Assembly (NCBI RefSeq): GCF_000718775.1
Contig: NZ_JOCB01000042.1
Span: 1-62,821, forward strand
DNA from: Streptomyces sp. NRRL S-31
Lineage (GTDB): Bacteria > Actinomycetota > Actinomycetes > Streptomycetales > Streptomycetaceae
Length of the DNA stretch: 62,821 nucleotides
Direction: 5' to 3'
Numbering within the stretch: the first letter of the stretch is position 1; every line of letters begins with the position of its first letter. Positions 52,874 to 62,200 of this stretch are shown here, one piece after another. Position numbers and translations under genes: made by a program. The notes beneath the pieces are model-generated. The model saw nothing but the letters and a program-made list of their open reading frames with translations. It was not told the origin of the DNA and made no database searches.

Positions 52874-53683
52874 ATGGGGGTGACCGACGTGCCCTTGCGC
52901 GTCCTGGCCGTGGACGACGAGCAGCCCGCGCTGGACGAGCTGCTGTACCTGCTGGGGGAGGACCCGCGGGTCGGCACGGCCGTGCCCGCGCTGGAGGCCA
53001 CCGAGGCGCTGCACCGGCTGCGCCGGGCCGACGCGCGGGACCCGGACGGCACGGAGGGGTTCGACGTCGTCTTCCTGGACATCGACATGCCGGGCCTCAG
53101 CGGGCTCGAACTGGCCCGGCTGCTCGGCGGGTTCCCGGCCCCACCGCTGATCGTCTTCGTCACCGCGTACGAGGACTTCGCCGTGCGCGCCTTCGACCTC
53201 AAGGCGGTGGACTACCTGCTCAAGCCGCTCCGCAAGGAGCGGTTCGCCGAGGCCGTACGGCGGGTCGCCGAGCTGGTCCGGGCCGGGCAGGGGCCCCGCC
53301 CGGCCGCGCCCCGGGAGCCCGCGCCCGCGCTGTCCGCCGTCGGCGACCAGGTCCCCGTCGAGCTGGGCGGGGTGACCCGGTTCGTGCCGCTGGCCGACAT
53401 CACCCATGTCGAGGCACAGGGCGACTACGCGCGGCTGCACACCGGCCGGGGCAGCCATCTGGTGCGGACACCGCTGTCCGCGCTGGAGGAGCAGTGGCGC
53501 GCGCACGGCTTCGTACGCATCCACCGCAGCCGGCTCGTCGCCCTCGGCCGGATCGAGGAACTCCGCGTGGAGGGCGGCAACCTGACCGTGCGGATCGGTG
53601 ACACGACGCTGGCCGTGAGCCGCCGCAACGCCCGCGAACTACGGGACCTGCTGACCGGTCGCGCGGCGGGCCGCACCCGCTGA
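52874..53683 (+). CDS. LytTR-family response regulator
   Basis: A 269-residue two-component regulator. The receiver domain has the acidic pocket VLAVDDEQPALDELL, the phospho-acceptor Asp in FLDIDMPGLSGLELA, the conserved Thr in FVTAYEDFAVRAFDL and Lys in YLLKPLRKERF. The C-terminal LytTR DNA-binding domain has ITHVEAQGDYARLHT and FVRIHRSRLVALGRIEEL. AAGGAG precedes the ATG. The partner histidine kinase, normally adjacent, is absent; the next gene is an SRPBCC protein. It may be an orphan or pair with a kinase elsewhere. Confidence 0.93.
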   Translation: MGVTDVPLRVLAVDDEQPALDELLYLLGEDPRVGTAVPALEATEALHRLRRADARDPDGTEGFDVVFLDIDMPGLSGLELARLLGGFPAPPLIVFVTAYEDFAVRAFDLKAVDYLLKPLRKERFAEAVRRVAELVRAGQGPRPAAPREPAPALSAVGDQVPVELGGVTRFVPLADITHVEAQGDYARLHTGRGSHLVRTPLSALEEQWRAHGFVRIHRSRLVALGRIEELRVEGGNLTVRIGDTTLAVSRRNARELRDLLTGRAAGRTR

Positions 53684-53730
53684 ACCTCCGTGTCCGTCAG
53701 GCGAGTCGGTGCCGTGTTAGGTTGCGCGGC

Positions 53731-54282
53731 ATGGACGCTGGTCACCTCTCACGGACCGGGACGGAGGGCCCCGCCGGTCCGCCGCTCCCCGCGCGGCACG
53801 GCTCCTTCTCGGTCGACCTCGACTTCACGGTGCCCCGGGCCGAGGTCTTCCGCGGGTTCGCCGACCCGTCCCTGCGCGGCCGCTGGTTCCGGCTCCCCGG
53901 CGCGTCCGCCACCGCCGAGCACGCGCTGGACTTCCGGACCGGCGGCGGCGAGCGCGCCCGCAACGTCTTCGTCTCCGGCGACACCGAGGAGCGCCTCGCC
54001 TACCGCTCCCGGTTCCTGGACATCGTCCCGGACTCCCGGATCGTGTACGTCTACGAGGCCGAGGTGGACGGCACCCGCCGCTGGATCTCCCTCGTCACCG
54101 TCGAACTGGCCGACGAGCCCGCCGGTTCCCGTCTGACCTGGACCGAGCAGTACACCTGGCTGGTGCCCACGGGAGACGGCGCCGACGACGCCGCCCACCT
54201 GCGCGGCGGCACCCGCCTCCTGCTCAACGGCCTGACCACGGTGGTGAACCCGAACCGCCACCGAGACCCGGCACGGCCCTAG
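53731..54282 (+). CDS. SRPBCC (AHSA1-like) domain protein
   Basis: A 183-residue protein with the START/AHSA1 fold: FSVDLDFTVPRAEVFRGFAD, LRGRWFRLPG, ERLAYRSRFLDIVPDSRIVY, SRLTWTEQYTWL. Such proteins bind hydrophobic ligands and in actinobacteria often sit beside an ArsR regulator; none is here. A TAGGTT hexamer lies about 7-12 nt upstream of the ATG, so the mRNA may be leaderless. Ligand unknown. Confidence 0.88.
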   Translation: MDAGHLSRTGTEGPAGPPLPARHGSFSVDLDFTVPRAEVFRGFADPSLRGRWFRLPGASATAEHALDFRTGGGERARNVFVSGDTEERLAYRSRFLDIVPDSRIVYVYEAEVDGTRRWISLVTVELADEPAGSRLTWTEQYTWLVPTGDGADDAAHLRGGTRLLLNGLTTVVNPNRHRDPARP

Positions 54283-54723
54283 CCAGTACGACGGCTCGCC
54301 CGGCACCTCGCCGGCCGGACGACCCCGCGCGGCGGACACCGGCCGGAGGGTAGGGAAGTATGCCCACGCCGGACTTCTCGTGTTCTCCCGGACCGGTCCG
54401 CCACCGGTCGCAGGTGCAATTTCCCCGCGGAGGAACGCACGGCGAGCGTCGGCTCTGCCTCGCCACCGCCGGCCGCCGGGCCGCACGCCACGCACGGGGC
54501 CCGGCGGGAACATCGGACGCAGGAGCCCGTTCCGCGGCCCGCGCCCGCACGGCACCCGCGCGGCGGGACCCGTTCCGTCCGACATGCCCACGGGTCGTCG
54601 ACCGCGCGCTTTACGTGTTCGCTACCGCCACGATCCACGAGGACACGCGAAAGGGCGACGGAAACGACCGGAAACCGATTCTCTTACCAGGGGTTGACAT
54701 GAGCCACTACGCGATCGAGCCTT
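54283..54723 (+). other. gene-free stretch before the GH2 gene
   Basis: About 440 bp without a supportable gene. A frame from 54360 stays open but has no family resemblance. The last 150 bp become relatively A/T-rich and contain TTGACA (54694-54699) without a convincing -10. This part probably carries the GH2 promoter; the first 250 bp show nothing I can name. Confidence 0.5.
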
Positions 54724-54737
54724 TGGCAACGTTGTCA
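54724..54737. promoter_or_regulatory. LacI-family-type operator
   Basis: TGGCAACGTTGTCA is a near-perfect palindrome with the central CAACGTTG typical of LacI-family sites controlling glycosidase genes. It lies 64 nt before the GH2 ATG, where bound repressor would block transcription. The cognate repressor is not in the window. Confidence 0.6.
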
Positions 54738-54800
54738 TGCATACCGCGGCAGGCCCGACGAGGTCCGGACCGCACTGCTTTTTGATGGGACGTCAAGCTC

Positions 54801-57800
54801 ATGACAGATCAGTCGGGTCCGTCGCGCCATCCGTCGCGACGGGCCATCGTCACCACGGGTACCACCCTGCTGGCCGGATTCGGCCTCGGCTCCGCGCTTC
54901 CCGCGGCGACCGCCGTCGCAGCGCCCGACGGCACGCCGGCGGGCTCCGCCGCCACCCCCGGTGAGCTGGCGCTCCACCGGCCTGTCGCGGTCTCTTCGAC
55001 GGCCTACGCCGCCACCCCCGGCTCCTTCGTGGTCGACCGTCTCTCCTCCCCCGGCGTCCGGGGCAGCGGCTGGCGTGCCGAGGACGGCGATCCGCAGTGG
55101 ATATCCGTGGACCTCCAGGCGCCCTGTGACGTCACGCGGGTCCGCCTCACCTTCGAGGCCGACGCCTCCGACCCGGTGTACACGCCGCCCACCACCGGCA
55201 ACGTGCACAGCGGCACCACCGGTGACGAGATCCAGTCGAGCTTCTCGCTGGTCTTCGTGGTCGAGACGTCCGTGGACGGCGCGTCCTGGACCACGGTGTA
55301 CAGCACCACGGCCGGAACCGGTGGCGTCGTGGACATCCAGCTCCCCCGCCCGGAGTCCGCGCGCTGGGTGCGCATGACCTCGCGCAAGCGCTCCAGCGCC
55401 CTGCCCCTCGGCCTCAACGGCTTCGAGGTGTACGGCACCGCTGCGGGCCACCGTCCCGGGGCCACCGGTTGGACCGACTGGGGCACCCGGCACGACGAGG
55501 CACCGGCGCTCACGGTCGCCGACGACGGGACCGTGCCCGTGGAGTCGGGCTGGCGGCTGACCATGGACGACTGGGCCGGCGCGGACGGCGCCGGACTGTC
55601 GACGGCGTCCGTGGACACCAGCGGCTGGCTGCCCGCGACCGTTCCCGGCACGGTGCTGGCCTCGCTCGTGGAGCAGGGCAAGCTGCCCGATCCGGTGGCG
55701 GGTCTGAACAATCTGCACATACCGGAGGCGCTGTCGCGCCACTCCTGGTGGTACAAGCGGGACTTCGCGCTGCCGCGAGGTCTGCGCACCGGCGCCGGCC
55801 GGCACGTCTGGCTGGAGTTCGACGGCGTCAACCACAAGGCCGATGTGTGGCTCAACGGCAAGCGGGTCGGTGATCTGACGTACGCGTTCGCCCGTGCCGC
55901 CTTCGACGTCACCCGGCAGCTCACCGGCAGCGGCGAGAACGCCCTCGCGGTGCAGATCACTCCGATGCCGGTCCCCGGCAGCCCCGGTGACAAGGGTCCG
56001 TCGGGCGAGTCCTGGGTGGACGCCGGCGCGGACAGGATGAACCGCAACTCCCCGACGTACCTGGCGTCGTCGGGCTGGGACTGGATGCCGGCCGTACGCG
56101 ACCGCGCCGCGGGCATCTGGAACCACGTGCGGCTGAGGTCGACCGGTCACGTCGTCATCGGGGACCCCCGCGTGACCACAGTGCTGCCCGCGCTCCCGGA
56201 CGTGTCGGTGGCCGAGTTGACCATCGTGGTGCCGGTGCGCAACGCGGACACCGCCGACCACGAGGCGACGGTCACGGCCGCCTTCGACGGGGTGCGGGTG
56301 TCGAGGACCGTCACCGTGAAGGCGGGCGAGAGCCTGGACGTCGTCTTCGCACCGGACGCCTTCGGCCAGTTGAGGCTGCGCGACGCCCGACTGTGGTGGC
56401 CGAACGGCCTGGGCGAGGCCCACCTGTACGACCTGACCCTCACCGCCTCGGCGGGCGGCCAGGAGAGCGACCGGCGCACCACCCGGTTCGGCATCCGTCA
56501 GTTCGGCTACGAGTACGACGTTCCGCTCGCGTTCGGCGCGTCCGGCGACGCCTGCACGCAGACCGTGAGCTTCGACCGGCAGCAGGCCCGGTTCGTCCGC
56601 ATCCGCTGCCTGACGCGGGCGACCTCCTGGGGCAGCTCCCTGTGGGCCCTGTCCGTCGGGGACAGCACCCGGCCGGGCACCGACCTCGCGCTGCACGCCC
56701 GCGCCGAGGCGTCGAGCACCGATCAGGACGGCAACGGCGCGGCCAACGCCACCGACGGTGACGCCGGCACCCGCTGGTCGTCCGCCTACGAGGACGACCA
56801 GTGGATCAGCGTCGACCTCGGCGCCGTCCAGTCCTTCGACCGGGTCGACCTCACCTGGGAGCAGGCGTACGCGAAGACCTTCGTGGTCCAGGTCTCCTCG
56901 AACGGCTCGGACTGGACCGACGTGAAGTCGGTGGACAACGGAGCGGTGCCGTTGCCGTTCAACAACGGCAACGCCAGCCTCCGGATCGAGGACATCGACC
57001 GGCGGACCGCGCGCTTCGTCCGGCTCGGTTGCGGTCTGCGCCACACCAGTTGGGGCAATTCGCTGTGGTCGTTCTCCGTCGTCGACCGCAGTGACCCCGG
57101 CATCGACCTCGCGCTGCACCGGCAGGCCACCGCCTCCACGGAGGAGTCCGACCACCCGGCGTCGAACGCCACCGACGGTAACCCGGACACCCGCTGGTCG
57201 TCCGCCTACGAGGACCACCAGTGGATCCAGGTGGACCTCGGCTCCTCGCGGACGTTCGACCGCGTCGCCGTCGTCTGGGAGACCGCGTACCCGAAGACGT
57301 ACACCATCCAGGTGTCCGACGACGGCGACCACTGGACCGACGTGAAGTCGGTTTCCAACATGCCGGACCCGCTGAAGATCAGCGTCAACGGCGTGCGCGT
57401 GCTGGCGCGCGGCGGCAACTGGGGCTGGGACGAACTGCTGCGCCGGATGCCGGCGGAGCGCATGGACGCGGCGGTGCGGATGCACCGGGACATGAACTTC
57501 ACCATGATCCGGAACTGGGTCGGCAGCAGCGACCGGGAGGAATTCTTCGCCGCCTGCGACCGGCACGGCATCCTGGTGTGGAACGACTTCCCCAACGCGT
57601 GGGGCATGGACCCGCCGGACCACGACGCCTTCAACGCGATCGCCCGGGACACGGTACTGCGGTACCGCATCCACCCGTCCGTGGTGGTCTGGTGCGGAGC
57701 GAACGAGGGCAATCCCCCGGCCGCCATCGACAAGGGGATGCGCGAGGCGGTGGAGCAGCAGGCGCCCGGCGTGCTCTACCAGAACAACTCGGCGGGCGGC

Positions 57801-58889
57801 ATCATCACGGGCGGCGGCCCCTACGGCTGGGTGGAGCCGGAGAAGTACTTCGACCCGATGACGTACGGCAGCCGTGACTTCGGCTTCCACACCGAGATCG
57901 GCATGCCCGTCGTCTCCACCGCGGCGAGCACCCGCAGCATGACGGGCGACGAGCCGGAGTGGCCGATCCGGGGTGCGTGGTACTACCACGACTGGAGCGA
58001 GCGCGGGAACCAGGCGCCGCAGAACTACAAGGCCGCCGTGGAGGCCCGCCTGGGCGAGTGCGGCGACCTGGACGACTTCGCACGCAAGGCGCAGTTCGTC
58101 AACTACGAGAACACGCGGGCCATGTTCGAGGCGTGGAACGCCAACCTGTGGGACAACGCCTCCGGTCTGATGCTGTGGATGTCCCACCCGGCCTGGCACA
58201 GCACGGTCTGGCAGACGTACGACTACGACTTCGACGTCAACGGCACCTACTATGGCGCGCGTTCGGCCTGCGAGCCGCTGCACGTGCAGGCCGATCCGGT
58301 GAAGTGGCGGGTCATCGCGGTGAACCACACGTCGGCGGACCTGCGGGGCGCCACCGTCACCGCCCGGTTGTACGACCTGTCCGGCCGGCAGCTCGGTGGG
58401 AGCAGGACGGCCCGGGTGGACGTGGAACGGGCGGCCACTGCCGAGGCGTTCACCGCCGCGTGGACGGACGGCCTGCCGGACCTGCACCTGCTGCGGCTGA
58501 CACTGGAGGACTCGCACGGCGGGGAGCTGTCGCGGAACACCTACTGGCGCTACCGCGAGGCCGCCGCGCTGCGCGGGCTGAACAAGGCGAAGCAGGTGAA
58601 GCTCACGGGTGCGATCACCCGGTGGTCGCGTTCCGGCGACCGTCAGGAGCTGACGGCGGTGATCCGCAACCAGGGGTCGGTGGTGGCCGCCATGGTCCGG
58701 CTGTCGCTGCTGGAGGACGCGCACGGCCGACGGGTGCTGCCGACGCTGTACAGCGACAACTATCTGTGGCTGCTGCCCGGCGAGTCCCGGACCGTCCGGC
58801 TGTCCTGGCCGAAGGGGGCCTGTTCGACACGGCACCCGGTGCTGACGGCGGAGGCGTACAACAGCCCGGTCACGACGCTGCGCGGCTGA
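54801..58889 (+). CDS. secreted GH2 glycosidase with three discoidin (F5/8 type C) domains, two inside the catalytic core
   Basis: A 1362-residue exported enzyme. A twin-arginine signal (SRRAIVTTGTTLLAGFGLG) is followed by discoidin domain 1 (about residues 55-215). The GH2 sugar-binding jelly roll (WWYKRDFALPRGLRTGAGRH, FDGVNHKADVWLNGKRVGDL) and Ig-like domain come next. At about residues 580-855 two more discoidin repeats interrupt the protein; they share the TRWSSAYEDxQWIxVDLG block. The TIM barrel then starts at VNGVRVLARGGNWGWDELLR with acid/base Glu969 (WCGANEG) and nucleophile Glu1032 (FHTEIGMP). Overall it resembles exo-beta-glucosaminidase/beta-mannosidase types. The LacI-like operator upstream suggests sugar induction. 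Confidence 0.92.
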   Translation: MTDQSGPSRHPSRRAIVTTGTTLLAGFGLGSALPAATAVAAPDGTPAGSAATPGELALHRPVAVSSTAYAATPGSFVVDRLSSPGVRGSGWRAEDGDPQWISVDLQAPCDVTRVRLTFEADASDPVYTPPTTGNVHSGTTGDEIQSSFSLVFVVETSVDGASWTTVYSTTAGTGGVVDIQLPRPESARWVRMTSRKRSSALPLGLNGFEVYGTAAGHRPGATGWTDWGTRHDEAPALTVADDGTVPVESGWRLTMDDWAGADGAGLSTASVDTSGWLPATVPGTVLASLVEQGKLPDPVAGLNNLHIPEALSRHSWWYKRDFALPRGLRTGAGRHVWLEFDGVNHKADVWLNGKRVGDLTYAFARAAFDVTRQLTGSGENALAVQITPMPVPGSPGDKGPSGESWVDAGADRMNRNSPTYLASSGWDWMPAVRDRAAGIWNHVRLRSTGHVVIGDPRVTTVLPALPDVSVAELTIVVPVRNADTADHEATVTAAFDGVRVSRTVTVKAGESLDVVFAPDAFGQLRLRDARLWWPNGLGEAHLYDLTLTASAGGQESDRRTTRFGIRQFGYEYDVPLAFGASGDACTQTVSFDRQQARFVRIRCLTRATSWGSSLWALSVGDSTRPGTDLALHARAEASSTDQDGNGAANATDGDAGTRWSSAYEDDQWISVDLGAVQSFDRVDLTWEQAYAKTFVVQVSSNGSDWTDVKSVDNGAVPLPFNNGNASLRIEDIDRRTARFVRLGCGLRHTSWGNSLWSFSVVDRSDPGIDLALHRQATASTEESDHPASNATDGNPDTRWSSAYEDHQWIQVDLGSSRTFDRVAVVWETAYPKTYTIQVSDDGDHWTDVKSVSNMPDPLKISVNGVRVLARGGNWGWDELLRRMPAERMDAAVRMHRDMNFTMIRNWVGSSDREEFFAACDRHGILVWNDFPNAWGMDPPDHDAFNAIARDTVLRYRIHPSVVVWCGANEGNPPAAIDKGMREAVEQQAPGVLYQNNSAGGIITGGGPYGWVEPEKYFDPMTYGSRDFGFHTEIGMPVVSTAASTRSMTGDEPEWPIRGAWYYHDWSERGNQAPQNYKAAVEARLGECGDLDDFARKAQFVNYENTRAMFEAWNANLWDNASGLMLWMSHPAWHSTVWQTYDYDFDVNGTYYGARSACEPLHVQADPVKWRVIAVNHTSADLRGATVTARLYDLSGRQLGGSRTARVDVERAATAEAFTAAWTDGLPDLHLLRLTLEDSHGGELSRNTYWRYREAAALRGLNKAKQVKLTGAITRWSRSGDRQELTAVIRNQGSVVAAMVRLSLLEDAHGRRVLPTLYSDNYLWLLPGESRTVRLSWPKGACSTRHPVLTAEAYNSPVTTLRG

Positions 58890-58893
58890 GCGG

Positions 58894-58941
58894 CCCGGCA
58901 CCGGGCAGGCCGCCGGGAGGGGGGAGCGCCGCGGTGCCGGG
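58894..58941. terminator. possible terminator in the convergent gap
   Basis: CCCGGCACCG (58894-58903) pairs with CGGTGCCGGG (58932-58941) around a 28-nt loop just after the GH2 stop. The remaining gap to 59226 holds only low-complexity GC-rich sequence, with no gene I can support. Confidence 0.45.
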
Positions 58942-59226
58942 GTCCACCGCGAGGGGGCTCCGGCGCCTGGCCGGCTCGCAGGCGGCCGGCTCGTCTCCTC
59001 GGCCGTCGTGCCGACCCGTGCCCAGGACGGCGGTGCATGCGGGACGCAGACGGGGTCCTCCCGTGCACGGCACGGGCCGGACGGGGGAAGAGGCCGACGA
59101 CGGTACGGCAGGCCGGCGGGTCGAGGGCCACGGGGTCCGCGCGTCCGTGAGCGCACGATGCCCTCCGGGCGGGGCCGGGCCGCGCCGGCAGTCGCCCCGC
59201 GATGCACCGCAGGACGTGCTGACCGG

Positions 59227-62200
59227 TCAGGGCGTCGCAGGGGCGGACGAGGCGGGGCCGGGGGCGTGCGTGCCGTGGCGGGGGCCGTGGCCGGGGGGCG
59301 GGGTGAGGGCGGAGCGGTAGCCGCCGACCCCGTCCTCACCTTCGGCGAGCGGTGTCTCCAAGGTCAGGCCGGCTTCGGCCATGCGGTCGTACGCGGCGAG
59401 GACCAGCCGCTTGGTGCGGTACTCGCCGAACGCGGCGATCTCGTTGTTCCGCAGGCCGCCCGACTCCGTCCGGAACGACTCCAGGACGTACTCGGTGTCC
59501 TCGCGCGAGACCCCGTAGAGGTGGAAGAAGTACGCGTCCAGTTCGGCGCGCAGCCCCGCGCGGCGCTCCTCGTCCCACCGGAACGGCGCGCCCCCGTCGC
59601 CCAGGTCGCGGGCGAGCGGTGCCATGTCGTGGGCGGTGTGGACGAGTTCCAGCACCCGGGGGAGGAGGAAGAGCACATGGCGTGCGAGGGCGTCGGGCGT
59701 CGGCACGGGGAGCTGCTTCCAGATGAAGAGCCCCATGCTGGTGCCGCCGATCTTCTGGCGGCTGACGAAGTCGAACACCAGTGAGGACTGGGCGGCGATC
59801 AGCGCCGCCACCAGTGCGGGCGCCACCCGGGGCATCATCAGCGGGAACTTGTGCCCGACGGCCGTACGCGGGAGGAAGGCCGGGATCGCGGTGCGCTCGT
59901 TGGTCGAGGCGGTGACGTCGCACCAGCCGCAGAGCCAGTCGTGGTCCCACCTCTCCTCGGCGAGGCGCAGCTCGACCCCCTTGACCTGGACGTCCTTGTC
60001 GTTGCGCCGCGTGGCGACCGTCCCGTCCCGCTGGATCCAGTTCAGCGGCAGGGCCAGCCGCGCGGGGTCCTGCCGCTCCTCGGTGGTCAGGTACCGCGGC
60101 TGGTTCTGGCGGGCGACGGCGGTCGGGCTCTTCACCACGTCGGCGGCACGGTGGTTGAAGAAGTCCACCATTTTCGCCTCGTACAGCGGCAGCATCCGCT
60201 CCCCGTCCCGCTCGAAGACGTTGCCGCGCAGCTCCCAGCCCTCGGCCTCGAGCTGCTCGCGGCCCCGGAAGAGATCGGAGTCGTCGGTCATGTCGAACAG
60301 GCGCTTGAAGGCCATGCCCCACGGGTTGCCGTCCCGGCGGCCCTCGTTCCACAGCACCGGCAGCCGCCGGTACACGCCCGCGGTGATGTCCGCGTCGCGC
60401 TGCGTCCGGAAGACGGGCAGGGTGCCCGTGTTCGGGTTGATCCGGGCCAGGTCCTCCGGGTCCAGGGCGAACACCCGGTGCGGGTCCTCCAGGTCCGTGA
60501 CGTCGGTCAGGAAGAAGCCGACCCGGCTGGCGTCCGCGCGCGCGGCCCGGCCGGTGAGGGAGAGCAGGCAGAACTTGTAGCTGGGGTGCACGCTCTCGAA
60601 CCACCTGCCGCCCCTGGGCAGCGCGGGCGACTTCGGACGGCGGTTCTCGAAGTCGTACAGCGAGGCCAGCGCACCCCGCCGGGTGAAGTCACCGAAGAGG
60701 TACTGCGATCCGGCACCCGTGGCGATCGCCGTCGGCAGGATCAGACCGAACCGCCCCCCGGGCGCGGTCACGTTGGCCATCCGCTCGGCGAACAGGGTGT
60801 CCGTCTGGAGGGAGTTGACTCCCTTGACCGTCAGCCCCTTCGCGCACAGCGGGAACACCCCCGAGTCCCCCGCGAAGTGGAACGTGCCCTTGACCGCGCG
60901 CCGTGCGTCCCGGTAGCGCGTGCCGGCCTCCGGGTTCTCCCGCTCCCACGCGGTGATGCGGGTACGGCGGGCCGTGCCGGAGATCTCCGCGATCTCGGGG
61001 GCGACCACGCTGAAGTACTTCTTGTCCTCGAAGTCGACCTTGTCCCACGGCGGATTGCCCACCACGCAGGAGAAGCCCCCGGCCCACCCCGTCGCGGGGT
61101 CGACCCCCGCCGCGTCCGCCGACACGTCCTCCGGGACCGTGAAGATCTCGGGGAACTCCAGGTGCCAGTGGAAGAAGGCGTACTGGTCGCGCAGGCGCGC
61201 GATCTCCTCGTGCGTCGAGCGCGGGGCCGCGTCGCCCTCGGGGTCCTCGAACCCGCGGAACACCTTGTGCGTGACAGCCGGCGGCGCGTCCGCGCGCTTG
61301 ACCCAGACGAAGGCCGCGCACCAGGCGTCCGCCAGGTGCAGGGCCCGCCGGTACTCGGCCGACGCCGACCAGTCGCGGTAAGCGGCCTCCTTGCGGCGGA
61401 CCTCGGCGAGGCTGCCGTCCGGGGACGCGGTGATCCGGCGCAGTCCACCGGCGAAGGCGGCGTTGGCCACCTTCGTCTCCGTCTCGATCTCGAACAGGCC
61501 GCCCTGGCCCTCGCGTTCGTGGGCGTTGCGGCCGAGCAGCTGCCGGGCCCACCCCTCGTCGTCGCCCTCGGCCTTCTTGAACGCCCGGTCCGGGATGCCG
61601 TCCCGCATCAGGGCCGGGGTCGCCCCGATCAGGCCGTTGCCGTGCTTGACGTGCGCGTCGAGGAAGCTGAGGGGCCTGCCCGGCTCCATCGCCTCCAGCC
61701 ACAGCGACACCTTGGCCAGCTCCACCGCCATGGGGTTGAGGTCCACGCCGTACACGCAGCGCGCGACGACCTCGTGCAGGGCGTGGCGTACGGCCTCGGC
61801 GGTGGGTTCGGGGTTGCGTTCGCGGACGGCGGCGACGCGCTTGGCGATGCGGCGGGCCGCCGCCACGAGGAAGTGGCCCGACCCGCAGGCGGGGTCGCAG
61901 ACGGTGAGGGAGAGCAGTTCCTCGACGATGGTGCCGGCGGGGTCGGGGCGGCCCTCGGCGTTCGCGCGCCGTTCGCCGCGCTTGACGGCGTCGTCTGTCA
62001 CCGGGTCGAGCGTGGAGTCGAGCAGGGCCTCGGTGAGCGCGGCTGGGGTGTAGTAACTTCCGGTCTTCTTGCGGTCGTTGCCGATGCGGTCGACCAGCTC
62101 GAAGGTACGGTCGGCCACGCTGTGCTTCGGGACCAGCTCCAGCAGTGCCTCGTAGACCGAGCCGAGTTCCTCGGCGCCCATGCGCAGGTAGTCGACGGGC

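Noticed and set aside
54360..54785. 141-codon ORF in the gap before the GH2 gene
   Set aside because: No ribosome site, no family resemblance, and it runs into the GH2 promoter/operator region.
54735..59339. 1534-codon minus-strand frame
   Set aside because: Antisense shadow of the GH2 gene; low-complexity composition and no domain.
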